From: Gluconobacter sphaericus NBRC 12467
GTDB lineage: Bacteria > Pseudomonadota > Alphaproteobacteria > Acetobacterales > Acetobacteraceae
Reading direction: 5' to 3'
DNA length: 64,000 bases
Assembly (NCBI RefSeq): GCF_006539125.1
Contig: NZ_BJMK01000006.1
Span: 81,720 to 145,719 of the forward strand
Shown here: positions 27,686-36,760 of the stretch, in pieces
Numbering within the stretch: position 1 is the stretch's first letter
Layout: the number at the start of each line of letters is the position of its first letter
Made by a program: the position numbers and the translations under genes
Notes under the pieces: model-generated
Told to the model about the DNA's origin: nothing
The model's database searches: none
The model's input: the letters and a program-made list of their open reading frames with translations, nothing else

Positions 27686-28288
27686 ATGTCCGACATCCCC
27701 CTGATTGACCTGAAGGCCGATCCCTTCGCTCTGTTTGCGGCCTGGATGTCGGATGCCGAGACATCCGAGCCGAACGATCCCAACGCCATGGCCGTGGCAA
27801 CCGCCACGTCCGACGGGCGACCTTCCGTCCGGATGCTCCTGCTCAAGGGTGTGGATGAGCGTGGCTTCGTTTTCTACACCAATCTGGAAAGCCGCAAGGG
27901 GCGCGAACTGCTATCCAACCCGCATGTCGCCCTGCTTTTCCACTGGAAATCCCTCCGCCGCCAGATCCGGATCGAAGGCCCGGTCGAGGCCGTCAGCAGT
28001 ACTGAAGCTGATGCGTATTTCGCAAGCCGCTCGCGCATGTCCCGCCTTGGCGCCGTCGCTTCCGAGCAGTCACGTCCGCTGGACAGCCGCAGCACCTTCG
28101 AGGAACGCCTGAAAGCCGCGGACGAGAAATATGGCGAGGGTCCGATCCCCCGCCCTGCCAACTGGTCAGGCTTCCGCGTTCTGCCCGAAGCCATCGAATT
28201 CTGGCAGGATCGCCCCTACCGCCTGCATGACAGGGCCGTGTGGACCCGTGACGGAAACAGATGGAACGTCACACGACTTTATCCGTAA
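27686..28288 (+). CDS. pdxH: Pyridoxamine 5'-phosphate oxidase
   Basis: FMN enzyme making pyridoxal 5'-phosphate. Landmarks: RPSVRMLLLKGVDERGFVFY (FMN and substrate binding), NLESRKGRELLSNPHVALLF, EGPVEAVSS, and the C-terminal FWQDRPYRLHDR and WNVTRLYP typical of the PNPOx C-terminal domain. ATG 27686 has a near-consensus AAGGAGA seven bases upstream, fixing a 200-residue product. Confidence 0.96.
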   Translation: MSDIPLIDLKADPFALFAAWMSDAETSEPNDPNAMAVATATSDGRPSVRMLLLKGVDERGFVFYTNLESRKGRELLSNPHVALLFHWKSLRRQIRIEGPVEAVSSTEADAYFASRSRMSRLGAVASEQSRPLDSRSTFEERLKAADEKYGEGPIPRPANWSGFRVLPEAIEFWQDRPYRLHDRAVWTRDGNRWNVTRLYP

Positions 28289-28336
28289 ATACATCATAAC
28301 AACGTTCTGCAGATTTTGACCGGGGAGCCCTGACCC

Positions 28337-29221
28337 ATGCTTATCGACATCAAGAATATCCTCCTCCCCCTGAACGGCTCCGGTGACCTCGAAGCCGTCA
28401 TGTCGGTCGCGCTGGATTTCGCGCACCGCTTCGATGCCCATCTGTCCGCTGTCGTGGTCGGCTCGGACCCGTCCGAAGTCGCAACGCTGGCTGGCGAAGG
28501 CATCTCGGCTGGCATGGTCAATGAAATGATCGACACGGCCACGACCGAGGCCCAGCGCCGTGCGATCGCGATCCGCAAGGCCTTCGACGCTTTCATTCAC
28601 GCGCATGGCATCCGACGCGTCGAGCCCTCGAAAATCGGCTCGTCTGCGGGCGATGGCGTCAGTGCCAGCCTGGATGTCCTCAACGGGACGGAGCACGATT
28701 CCCTGACATGGCGTTCGCGCCTTGCCGACATGACTCTGGTCCCGAACCTCGCCCAGGACGGCGACCCACGCGCCTCTGAAACGCTGCATGCCATACTGTT
28801 CGACAGCGGGCGCCCGCTCGTGATCGCTCCGCCCGCCCCGCCGAAGACAGTGGGCAAGCGCATCGCCATCGCCTGGAACGGCACGCCCGAAGCCTCATTG
28901 GCCCTGCGCTGCATCCTGCCCTGGGCCCATAAGGCCGAAGCCGTGCAGGTCCTGACCTGTCAGGACTACCAGCGTCGTGGACCGGGCGCGGACGAGATCG
29001 TGACCTATCTGCGGATGCACGGCATTTCCGCCACGGCCCGCGAGTTCGAGGCCGTCAACCGTGACATCGGTGCGGGGCTCCTGAAGGCGGCCACGGAGTT
29101 CAATGCCGACATGCTTGGCATGGGCGCCTATTCCCACTCCCGTCTGCGCCAGATGATTCTGGGCGGTGTCACCCGTCACATTCTGGAACAGGCGCAGCTC
29201 ACCGTTCTCATGAGCCGCTGA
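28337..29221 (+). CDS. Universal stress protein (tandem UspA domains)
   Basis: A 294-residue protein with two UspA-like halves. The N-terminal half starts DIKNILLPLNGSGDLEAVM; the C-terminal half starts KRIAIAWNGTPEASLAL (~residue 175) and ends with the ATP-binding pattern GAYSHSRLRQMILGGVTRHIL-type (G2xG9xG region). The N-terminal half has lost the ATP loop. Soluble and cytoplasmic. It is the only stress-type gene here and lies alone between pdxH and the exported lyase-like gene. Confidence 0.88.
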   Translation: MLIDIKNILLPLNGSGDLEAVMSVALDFAHRFDAHLSAVVVGSDPSEVATLAGEGISAGMVNEMIDTATTEAQRRAIAIRKAFDAFIHAHGIRRVEPSKIGSSAGDGVSASLDVLNGTEHDSLTWRSRLADMTLVPNLAQDGDPRASETLHAILFDSGRPLVIAPPAPPKTVGKRIAIAWNGTPEASLALRCILPWAHKAEAVQVLTCQDYQRRGPGADEIVTYLRMHGISATAREFEAVNRDIGAGLLKAATEFNADMLGMGAYSHSRLRQMILGGVTRHILEQAQLTVLMSR

Positions 29222-29259
29222 ACCCGCTCTCCCTGCCTGCCGACCTGGAAGGAACCTTC

Positions 29260-29988
29260 ATGTCCCTGTCCCGCATCTTCTGCTCAACCTGCCTGACCCT
29301 CGCATTGTCAGGTACCGCGCTGCTTCCTGCATCGGCCATGGACACACGCTCTCTGCCACAAGCAGGCAGCTTCACCCTTCAGGAGCCACAGGCACGACTG
29401 AAACTGCACCTTGTTCCGGGAAGCAGGCTGGCAACTGGCTATCACAGCCCGTTCTATCAGCAGAGCCCCACAACAAGTGCCATCACCCTGCGGACGGATG
29501 GGCTTCAGCCCTCCATCCGGGGACAGACAGCCCCCGCAACTGTCCTGCGTGAAGGCACGGCCTGGTATTTCCAGCAGACACCTGCCGACATGACCGCCAA
29601 CCTGCATATTGACACCTGGCCCAGCAACCAGCGTGTCATTATCGGCCGTATCCAGAGTGCGCGCGGAGCAGTCGTGGAACTGGTAGCTGATGGCAAACAC
29701 TCGCAGGTCACGGTGACAATCCATGACGGCAACACGAGCCGGAGCGTCGTCGCCGGGACGATCTACCCGGACCGCAACATCAACTACACCCTCTCCTCGC
29801 GCCCGAACGGAACACTTGTTGTTGTCGTCAACGGAAGCCGCAGCGTGCTCGCCATGCCGACGTCCGCGACGGCACCCGTCATGTGGTTCGAGGCCGTCTC
29901 CGGCCAGACAGGATGGCACATGCCCTGCCATGGCGATGTGGCTCAGGTGACCTTCACGTCCCTTGAAGTCCGCCATCCTGCACCCTGA
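29260..29988 (+). CDS. Exported protein resembling polysaccharide lyase family 7 (jelly-roll)
   Basis: A 242-residue protein with a clear signal peptide (cleavage near ASA-MD, residue ~27). The body has the beta-sandwich pattern of alginate-lyase-2 proteins: a strand pair LHIDTWPSNQRVIIGRIQS in the position of the vvvGQIH element, then YTLSSRPNGTLVVVVNGSR as the back sheet. The catalytic QIH and the RxExR triad are not intact (here GRIQS and only scattered Arg), so it may be a non-catalytic binding protein. GGAAGGAACC precedes the start. The next gene starts within about 70 bases. Confidence 0.5.
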   Translation: MSLSRIFCSTCLTLALSGTALLPASAMDTRSLPQAGSFTLQEPQARLKLHLVPGSRLATGYHSPFYQQSPTTSAITLRTDGLQPSIRGQTAPATVLREGTAWYFQQTPADMTANLHIDTWPSNQRVIIGRIQSARGAVVELVADGKHSQVTVTIHDGNTSRSVVAGTIYPDRNINYTLSSRPNGTLVVVVNGSRSVLAMPTSATAPVMWFEAVSGQTGWHMPCHGDVAQVTFTSLEVRHPAP

Positions 29989-30058
29989 GGAGGTAAGGCG
30001 GCCAAGGATACATGCCCAGCCTTTGCCGCCCGTAACGCCGCGTGCTACGCGACACGGA

Positions 30059-31939
30059 ATGACCCTGTCTTCACGCCTTCTTCGCCTGTGGTTGGGGGTC
30101 TGTCTGCGTTCCACACGCTGGCAGATCAGCGGCTCTCCCCGTGCGGTCGAAACGCTGCTGACGCCCGGTCAGGGAAGTGTGGTCGCCTTCTGGCACCGCT
30201 CCCTGGCACTCAGCCCGGCCCTGTGGTTCTGGGCGCGCCCGCAGGAGCCGCGTCTGGCCCTCCGCTTTCTGGTCTCCCGCAATCCCGACGGTGTGCTGAT
30301 CGCAAATATTGTCCGGCCATGGGGCATCATCGGCATCCATGGCTCCTCCAGCAAAAAGGGCAAAGACAAGGGCGGGGCCGCGGCCCTCCGTACAGCACTG
30401 AAAGAAATTCAGAGCGGCTCGATTGTCGGGATCACCCCGGACGGTCCCCGCGGACCGGCTGAACAGGTCCAGCCCGGTGCCATCGTCCTGTCCCGCCTGG
30501 CTCAATGCCCGGTAGTGCCCCTCGGCATGGCCTGCACAAGTCTGCGCCTGCCCTCATGGGACAGACTGGTTTTCCCCCTTCCGTTCGGACGCGGCGCCCT
30601 CATCATGGGCGAGCCCCTGTTTCAGCCCGATGCCACGATCCTCCAGAACGCCCTGAACGACGTCTCGCTGCGCGCCGAGAGCGTGGTGCGGCACCAGCAG
30701 TCCAATCTGGCGGACCATCTATGGCGTGCAGCCGGAACCCTCATGGCCCCGGCCCTGACGGTCATGCTGCGCATCCGCCTGCATCGCGGACGCGAGCTAC
30801 CCGGCCGCCTTCGCGAGCGCATGGGACTGGAGCGCACGGGACCACGCCGGGGCCACCGCCCCCCGGGGCAGCTTCTGTGGATCCATGCCGCCAGCGTCGG
30901 CGAGACCCTCTGCGCCCTGCCGCTTGCCGATGCCCTGCTCAAGGCCCGGCCCGACATGCGCATCCTTTTTACGACCGCAACCGTCACCGGCAGCGAGATC
31001 GTGGCTCGGCATCCACTCTACGAGCAGCGGATCATACACCGCTTCATCCCCCACGACGTACCACGCTGGCTTAGGCGCTTCCTGAACATTTGGCAGCCGG
31101 AAGGCGTCATATTCGTGGAAAGCGAACTCTGGCCAGGCATCATTGCAGCCTGTTCGCACCGCGACATCCCGGTCATACTCGTCAACGGGCGCCTGTCGGA
31201 TCGTTCGGCCCGTCTGTGGATCCGTCTGGGAGAGCCGGCACGCCACATGATGAAACGCCTGTCTTGGGTGGCAGCCCGTGGCCCCGAAGACGCTGCGCGC
31301 TTCCGGGCATTGGGGGCTCTCCCGATCTATGAAGACGGCGACCTCAAACAGGACGCTCCGCCTCTTGTCTATGACGAGACGGAATATGCTCGGCTAAAAA
31401 CCTTGATCGGCGTCCGCCCCGTCTTCGTCGCCGCATCTACCCACCCCGGCGAAGAAGAGCTTGTCCTTCAGGCCGCGGAAAAAGCCCGAAAGCTCCAGCC
31501 CGATCTGCTGACCATCATCGTCCCACGACACCCCGCCCGTGGCGCAGAACTGGCAGCACGCTTTGACCTGCCCCGCCGGACGGCAGGACAGGACCCAACA
31601 CCCCAGACACAGACCTGGCTGGCCGATACGCTGGGCGAACTGGGTCTGTTCTACCGTCTGGCGGACCGCTGTTTTCTGGGCAATTCCCTTGTCGGAAAGG
31701 GTGGCGGCCACAACCCGTTCGAGCCGCTGCGTCTGGGCATTCCTACGGCGACTGGGCCGAAAATGGAGAACTGGCGGGAGGCAATGGCCACTGTTTCTGA
31801 TACAATCTATGTCGTGACCGATGTGGAGTGTCTGACACGATGGCTCGAATCCCCTCTCCCGCCCGTCAGGACAACGGGATTGCAGCGCTCCGTGGTGAGC
31901 GTCCTGCGAGACCGCATCCTGAAAACGGTTGAACGATGA
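30059..31939 (+). CDS. waaA: Fusion of an LPLAT (DUF374) domain with Kdo transferase WaaA
   Basis: One uninterrupted 626-residue frame. Residues ~1-215 are a DUF374/lysophospholipid-acyltransferase-like domain (AFWHRSLAL, VSRNPDGVLIA, GITPDGPRGPAEQV, LGMACT). A short link with the WaaA-type N-terminal pattern (LRERMGL) leads to Kdo transferase from residue ~270: LWIHAASVGET with the catalytic Glu, FTTATVTGSEI, FVESELWPG, VNGRLSDRS and a C-terminal GGHNPFEP nucleotide-sugar block. WaaA transfers Kdo to lipid IVA. ATG 30059 is used; TTG 29963 would overlap the preceding gene. lpxK starts inside its stop codon, and lpxL follows. Confidence 0.9.
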   Translation: MTLSSRLLRLWLGVCLRSTRWQISGSPRAVETLLTPGQGSVVAFWHRSLALSPALWFWARPQEPRLALRFLVSRNPDGVLIANIVRPWGIIGIHGSSSKKGKDKGGAAALRTALKEIQSGSIVGITPDGPRGPAEQVQPGAIVLSRLAQCPVVPLGMACTSLRLPSWDRLVFPLPFGRGALIMGEPLFQPDATILQNALNDVSLRAESVVRHQQSNLADHLWRAAGTLMAPALTVMLRIRLHRGRELPGRLRERMGLERTGPRRGHRPPGQLLWIHAASVGETLCALPLADALLKARPDMRILFTTATVTGSEIVARHPLYEQRIIHRFIPHDVPRWLRRFLNIWQPEGVIFVESELWPGIIAACSHRDIPVILVNGRLSDRSARLWIRLGEPARHMMKRLSWVAARGPEDAARFRALGALPIYEDGDLKQDAPPLVYDETEYARLKTLIGVRPVFVAASTHPGEEELVLQAAEKARKLQPDLLTIIVPRHPARGAELAARFDLPRRTAGQDPTPQTQTWLADTLGELGLFYRLADRCFLGNSLVGKGGGHNPFEPLRLGIPTATGPKMENWREAMATVSDTIYVVTDVECLTRWLESPLPPVRTTGLQRSVVSVLRDRILKTVER

Positions 31940-32919
31940 CGCGTCGTCCACCCCGCTTCTGGCTGCGTCCCACCCGCAGCACCGCCGCCCGTCTCCTGCG
32001 GCCGTTCTCCTTTATCGCCACAACCCTTACCCGCCGCCGCCTCAGACAACCGACCTTCCATGCTTCCGTTCCAGTCCTGTGCTGCGGCAACATCACCACA
32101 GGCGGCACCGGTAAAACCCCTCTCACCCTTGATCTCGTCCAGCGCCTCAGGGACCTGGGCCATCACCCCCATATCCTGAGCCGAGGGCATGGCGGCCGCG
32201 AGCGTGGCCCGATCGACGTCAATCCAAGCCGCAGCACGCCCCGCGACGTGGGCGACGAACCGCTTCTCCTTGCACAAAGCGCGCCGACCTGGATCGGGGC
32301 CGACCGTTCTGAAACTGCCCGCCTCGCCATTTCCCAAGGTGCGGACTGCCTCATCATGGATGATGGTTTCCAGAACCCGACACTGCATCAGGATGTCTCA
32401 GTTCTTGTCGTGGATGGCGTCACTGGCTTCGGTAATGGGTGCGTTCTGCCCGCCGGCCCCCTGCGCGAGCCGGTGCCCGATGCCCTTGCTCGTGCCAAGG
32501 CGGTCGTCATCATGGGGGATGACCGGCATAACCTGCTCCCGACGTTTCCGCCCCATCTCCTGACCGCGCAGGCCAGACTGGTGCCAGGCCCCGAAATCCG
32601 GACCCTTCTGGGACGACGTATTGTAGCGTTTGCAGGCATTGGCCGCCCGGAAAAATTCTTCGACATGCTCCGGGACGCAGGCGTGGCTCCCATCCGTTCG
32701 CTCCCTTTTCCCGACCACCATTTTTATACGCCTCGTGACATCCAGCGCCTCGAAGCCCTCAGTCGGGAATCGGAAACCACGCTGGTCACTACCGCCAAGG
32801 ACGCCGTGAAACTCCCATTCCCATTCCGTACACAGGTGAAGGTCATTGGCGTAGAGCTGCTCTGGGCCGATCCTAAATCCCCCGAACGCCTCCTCAATCT
32901 GCTGTTTTCCAACACGTGA
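31936..32919 (+). CDS. lpxK: Tetraacyldisaccharide 4'-kinase
   Basis: Inner-membrane-associated kinase that adds the 4'-phosphate to lipid A precursor. Walker A GNITTGGTGKTPLT near residue 52; ILSRGHGGRERGP, GDEPLLLA and DCLIMDDGFQNP follow in the family order; FFDMLRDAGV and FPDHHFYTPRDI close the domain. Start overlaps the waaA stop as ATGA and the stop overlaps the lpxL GTG start, so the three are one transcript. Confidence 0.96.
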   Translation: MTRRPPRFWLRPTRSTAARLLRPFSFIATTLTRRRLRQPTFHASVPVLCCGNITTGGTGKTPLTLDLVQRLRDLGHHPHILSRGHGGRERGPIDVNPSRSTPRDVGDEPLLLAQSAPTWIGADRSETARLAISQGADCLIMDDGFQNPTLHQDVSVLVVDGVTGFGNGCVLPAGPLREPVPDALARAKAVVIMGDDRHNLLPTFPPHLLTAQARLVPGPEIRTLLGRRIVAFAGIGRPEKFFDMLRDAGVAPIRSLPFPDHHFYTPRDIQRLEALSRESETTLVTTAKDAVKLPFPFRTQVKVIGVELLWADPKSPERLLNLLFSNT

Positions 32920-33824
32920 CGGCTTTCCTGTACCGCGCGGAAACCCTTCTGGTCCGTGCTCTTTTGGCCGCGATCCGCACCCTCCCGCCCGCAGCCTCTT
33001 CCAGTCTGGGTGGATTTGTAGCGCGTACGGTCGGACCGCTGCTGCCCGTCTCGAAAGTCGCAGACCGGAACCTTCAACTCGCCCTGCCAGACTATGACGC
33101 TTCCGCGCGCCGCCGCATCGTCCGCGACTGCTGGGAAAATTTGGGCCGCACAATAGGCGAGTTCCCCCATCTCAGCCGCCTGAAACAGAACACGCCCTTC
33201 GGCGCAGGATGGAGCGTCGAAGGCGCAGAACATCTTGCAACTGCCAAAGCCTCGGGCCGGCCCGTCATCTTTTTTTCGGGCCATATCGGCAACTGGGAAC
33301 TCATGCCGCCCGTGGTGGCGCGCTATGGCATGCCGTTTGCGTCCTTCTACCGCGCGGCCAGCAATCCCGGCGTTGACCGCCTGATCCACAGGCTCCGGCA
33401 GGACGCGATGGGACAGGATGTGCCCATGTTCCCCAAAGGCTCGAAAGGCGCACGCGCAGCCCTGAAATATCTGTCCAAAGGCGGAAATCTGGGCGTTCTG
33501 GGCGATCAGAAAATGAATGACGGAATCGAGGCCAGACTCTTCGGTCATCCCGCCATGACGGCCTCTGCCGCAGCCGTGTTCGCTCTGAGGCACGACGCCC
33601 TGATCGTGACCGGACATGTCCGTCGTGATGGTCCGGCCAGACTCGTTCTGGTCGTGGATGCGCCCTTCATGCCGACGAAAACGGACGATCGTGCCAGAGA
33701 CATTCTCGTCCTGACGCAGCTGTTCAATGACCGTCTCGAGGAATGGATCCGCGACATTCCGGGTTCCTGGCTCTGGCTACACCGCCGCTGGAACAAATCC
33801 CTGTACCGGAATATGACAACATAG
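32916..33824 (+). CDS. lpxL: Lipid A biosynthesis acyltransferase (LpxL/HtrB type)
   Basis: Membrane LPLAT that adds a secondary acyl chain to lipid A. The catalytic block is FSGHIGNWEL (Hx4E, residue ~122); later motifs are NPGVDRLI, FPKGSKGARAALK, GNLGVLGDQKM and FFGHPA-like ARLFGHPAMT. GTG 32916 overlaps the lpxK stop as GTGA. Only one such late acyltransferase is present here. It ends the lipid A operon. Confidence 0.93.
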   Translation: MTAFLYRAETLLVRALLAAIRTLPPAASSSLGGFVARTVGPLLPVSKVADRNLQLALPDYDASARRRIVRDCWENLGRTIGEFPHLSRLKQNTPFGAGWSVEGAEHLATAKASGRPVIFFSGHIGNWELMPPVVARYGMPFASFYRAASNPGVDRLIHRLRQDAMGQDVPMFPKGSKGARAALKYLSKGGNLGVLGDQKMNDGIEARLFGHPAMTASAAAVFALRHDALIVTGHVRRDGPARLVLVVDAPFMPTKTDDRARDILVLTQLFNDRLEEWIRDIPGSWLWLHRRWNKSLYRNMTT

Positions 33825-33994
33825 TGTCAAGCTATGCACTGAGAGCATGGCAGATTTGTCACAGTAGGGATAGTTTATGTCGCAAAACAGTCTCCAGAGG
33901 TTATTAAAGATTGTGAAACGTGCCTTTCGGATCTTAGCCTGAACTCATCACCACGACCCGGGTCCTTGCCCGGCTTTATGATGAGGACTTCCTG

Positions 33995-34378
33995 ATGGCG
34001 CAGGTCGCTCACCTTCACGACCTCTCTCATGGCCGCAACGCGAGCAACATTGTACCTCTGCGTCAGGGCCTTCTCCCCCGTCATCGCGAGTACCTGCTGC
34101 GCTGGCTGGAAGCCGGACAGCGCATGGGTGTCTTCGATGCGGAAATTACCCCGGCCGCCCATGATGCCGTCAATGTGGATGGCACGGCCCCCGTCGATCA
34201 TGTTCTGGTATGGGTCCGTGAAAACCCCGATCCGGCCTATATGCTGCGGCCGCAGGGAATGCGTTGGGTCCTGATCGACCAGATCCGTGACCACGAACTC
34301 GGAAGCTATGCCAGCTTCGAGCTCGCCTTGCATGTCATCCGCCCAGTCCTGCCGCTCGCCGAGACCTACGCCGCCTGA
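33995..34378 (+). CDS. Hypothetical protein, 127 residues
   Basis: Not recognised. Soluble, acidic to neutral, no signal peptide, no cysteine. ATG 33995 has GAGG eight bases upstream. Visible blocks are a helix-rich N-terminal half (LPRHREYLLRWLEAGQRMGV) and a C-terminal half with VDHVLVWVRENPDPAYMLRP and WVLIDQIRDHELGSYASFEL. It has its own 170-base upstream region and a strong bidirectional terminator behind it, so it is a separate transcription unit and looks like a real gene. Confidence 0.65.
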   Translation: MAQVAHLHDLSHGRNASNIVPLRQGLLPRHREYLLRWLEAGQRMGVFDAEITPAAHDAVNVDGTAPVDHVLVWVRENPDPAYMLRPQGMRWVLIDQIRDHELGSYASFELALHVIRPVLPLAETYAA

Positions 34379-34408
34379 TCCTGCGCCCGGGTTTCCTCGA
34401 CCAGACAT

Positions 34409-34452
34409 AAAAAAAAGCGCGCCGTTCAAAAAACGGACGCGCTTCTCTTTTG
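34409..34452. terminator. Bidirectional terminator
   Basis: Stem GCGCGCCGTT (34417-34426) pairs with AACGG-A-CGCGC (34432-34442, one bulged A), loop CAAAA, flanked by an A-run on the left and TTCTCTTTT on the right. It separates the convergent orphan gene and the LppC-type lipoprotein gene. Confidence 0.78.
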
Positions 34453-34465
34453 AAAAAAGACCGTA

Positions 34466-35830
34466 TCAGCTCGGGCGGATCGCCACATCCCGCGAAGCCG
34501 GCACAACAATGCGGGCACCACCGCCACGCTGGATCTGATAAATCGCCAGTGCCCGTGTGACATGCCCGTCCGGCCGCAGGCGGAATAGCCCGTCTACACC
34601 CATATAACCGTCCGGCCGCGTCAGAGCCTGCGTCGTCACGCCCCCCTGACGGATCAGGCTTCCGGCCAGAGCCGCCGCGTCATAGGCGAAATCCGTGACG
34701 GGTGACGGGGACTGCTTGTACAGAGCCCGATACTGCGCGACATAACCCATGCGGTCATGCGCATCCGAAGCTGCATACCAGGCCCCGTGCAGGGCACCGA
34801 GCTTGCCATCAAACGCTTTCCACAGCGCCGGCCCCATAATCTGGACCTGCGACGAATCGATATGATCTGCCTGGAGCGCCGTAATGACACGTCCCAGTTC
34901 CAGCCCTGTATCAGCCAGCACCAGCGCATCGAATGGCGGCGGCGGTACCGGTAGTACACCCTGAGGAGCCGGGGGTGTCGCTGACGTAGCACCCGTTTCT
35001 GTCGACCCTGTCGGGTTGGCCGTCGTCTCTCCCGTCGGATCGATCGCAGAAGGACCAGCCGGGACATCTGTCGGCGCAAGCGCCGGAGCGGCGGGCTGGC
35101 GCGTCTCAATGGCGGAGAGCGTCTTCAAACCATCATCGATATTCTGCGCGTCCATCGTGTGGAACACGATCTGCGGATCCTTCAGCCCCGCATCGCGGCA
35201 TGCCCGGGCCAGCCCGTCCCCCATAGCATGTCCAAAAGCATTGTCCGGCAGGAAAGCCGCAAAAGTTTTCCGCCCCGTCGCCCGCGCGGCGTCGACCATC
35301 CGACGGACCTGCTGCTCTGGCGTCAGTCCCATGACCCAGATGCCCGGACGGGCCTGCCTGGAGTCGCTGGTGAAGGCAAGCTCCGGCTTGCCCGCATTGA
35401 TCGCAAGTGGTGCTGCAGCTGCAGTTTCGGTAGCAGTCAGAGGCCCCAAAAGAATGGCATCACCACGCGCAAGAGCATCGCGCACAGCCTGCTCTGTCCC
35501 GCCCGGAGCATTGGTGTCATGTACGTCCAGCGCAGGCGACCCCTTGGCTGAAAGGGCCAGTTTCGCCGCATCGCGCATCCGCAAACCATAAGCGGCATTG
35601 CGCCCCGTCAACGGCAGAATCAGTCCGACATCATGCGCGCCCGGACCTTCAGAAACACCCGGAACGCCGCCCACACCCGGCACAGAAGACGATCCGCCAC
35701 CCGAGCAGGCGGCAAGGGTCAGGAAGGTTCCCGCAGCAAGGCCGGTGCTTACACCCTTGCGCAGACGGCTCAAGGGGCGACAATACGTCCCTGAGTTTGT
35801 CACCGAGGATGCAGATGTCCGAAAAGTCAT
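34466..35830 (-). CDS. Penicillin-binding protein activator-like lipoprotein (LppC/YraM family)
   Basis: A 454-residue lipoprotein with lipobox LAAC (FLTLAACSGGG, residue ~41), then the periplasmic-binding fold of LppC: VGLILPLTGRNAAYG, AILLGPLTATETAAA, MGLTPEQQVRRMVDAARATG, FDALVLADTGLELGR, and the C-terminal DFAYDAAALAGSLIRQG. A Pro/Thr/Gly-rich insert interrupts the fold near residues 250-290. ATG 35830 (GGAG upstream) overlaps the divergent rsmI start by 16 bases; GTG 35803 or TTG 35773 would also leave a signal peptide. LpoA proteins activate PBP1A; an N-terminal TPR domain is absent here, so that role is only inferred. Confidence 0.82.
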   Translation of the reverse strand: MTFRTSASSVTNSGTYCRPLSRLRKGVSTGLAAGTFLTLAACSGGGSSSVPGVGGVPGVSEGPGAHDVGLILPLTGRNAAYGLRMRDAAKLALSAKGSPALDVHDTNAPGGTEQAVRDALARGDAILLGPLTATETAAAAPLAINAGKPELAFTSDSRQARPGIWVMGLTPEQQVRRMVDAARATGRKTFAAFLPDNAFGHAMGDGLARACRDAGLKDPQIVFHTMDAQNIDDGLKTLSAIETRQPAAPALAPTDVPAGPSAIDPTGETTANPTGSTETGATSATPPAPQGVLPVPPPPFDALVLADTGLELGRVITALQADHIDSSQVQIMGPALWKAFDGKLGALHGAWYAASDAHDRMGYVAQYRALYKQSPSPVTDFAYDAAALAGSLIRQGGVTTQALTRPDGYMGVDGLFRLRPDGHVTRALAIYQIQRGGGARIVVPASRDVAIRPS

Positions 35831-36756
35831 GTTCCGCTGAAACTCCCTTGAGCGATGCGGCTGAAACGTTACCGGCCGCCCCCCTGCCCGCGCAGAGCCA
35901 GGCCGAAGGTGGATGTCTGATATTGGTTGCAACGCCAATCGGCAACCTGGCCGATATTAGCGAACGCGCGATCGAAACACTGAACACCGTGGACGCAATC
36001 CTCTGCGAGGACACACGCGTCACGGCAAAGCTCCTGCTTTCGCGCAATATTGCCACACCAACCCGCACACTGCACGATCATAACGAACAGGACCGCACTC
36101 CGTTCCTGATCGAAAAACTACAAGAAGGTGCCCGCTATGCCGTCGTCTCTGACGCTGGCACACCTCTGGTGTCCGATCCCGGCTACCGGCTGGTCCGCGC
36201 CGCCATCGCGGCCGGAATACACGTCACGGCCATCCCCGGCCCGAACGCCGTCATCACGGCCCTGACGCTTTCGGGCCTGCCGCCCCTGCCCTTCATGTTT
36301 CTGGGCTTTCCGGCTCCCCGCAGCGAAGCCCGCAAGACCGGATTTTCCGCTCTGCGCGCCGCAGAACAGGCGGGACTGCATTCCACATTGATCTGGTATG
36401 AAGCGCCGCACCGACTGGTCGAGAGCCTCGAAGATCTGATCGACGTTTTCGGCCCCGAGCGCGAAGCAGCGGTCGGACGCGAACTCACCAAACGATTTGA
36501 AGAAATGGTCCGCGGCACGCTTACCGAAGTTCTCGAACATTTCCGCGTCACAGCACCACGCGGTGAAATTACGCTCCTGATCGGCCCCTCTGCCGAAGAT
36601 GACAGCGGTGCCGCCGATCTGGACACGCATCTGCGCGAGGCCCTGACAACCCATTCGGTCAAGGATGCCGCTGCTCTCGTGGCTGGGATCGTAAAGCTGC
36701 CCAAACGCACGGTCTATGCACGCGCGCTGGAGCTTTCACGCGAACTGAAGGACTGA
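35815..36756 (+). CDS. rsmI: 16S rRNA (cytidine1402-2'-O)-methyltransferase RsmI
   Basis: SAM-dependent methyltransferase of the tetrapyrrole-methylase fold acting on 16S rRNA C1402. Seen: VATPIGNLADISERAIETL (residue ~38), LCEDTRVTAKLL, VVSDAGTPLVSDPGYRLV, IPGPNAVITALTLSG and GFPAPRSEARK. ATG 35815 has GAGG six bases upstream; ATG 35809 and TTG 35797 are alternatives. It is divergent from the LppC-type gene with overlapping starts, and converges on lolA with 4 bases between. Confidence 0.95.
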   Translation: MSEKSCSAETPLSDAAETLPAAPLPAQSQAEGGCLILVATPIGNLADISERAIETLNTVDAILCEDTRVTAKLLLSRNIATPTRTLHDHNEQDRTPFLIEKLQEGARYAVVSDAGTPLVSDPGYRLVRAAIAAGIHVTAIPGPNAVITALTLSGLPPLPFMFLGFPAPRSEARKTGFSALRAAEQAGLHSTLIWYEAPHRLVESLEDLIDVFGPEREAAVGRELTKRFEEMVRGTLTEVLEHFRVTAPRGEITLLIGPSAEDDSGAADLDTHLREALTTHSVKDAAALVAGIVKLPKRTVYARALELSRELKD

Positions 36757-36760
36757 AGCC

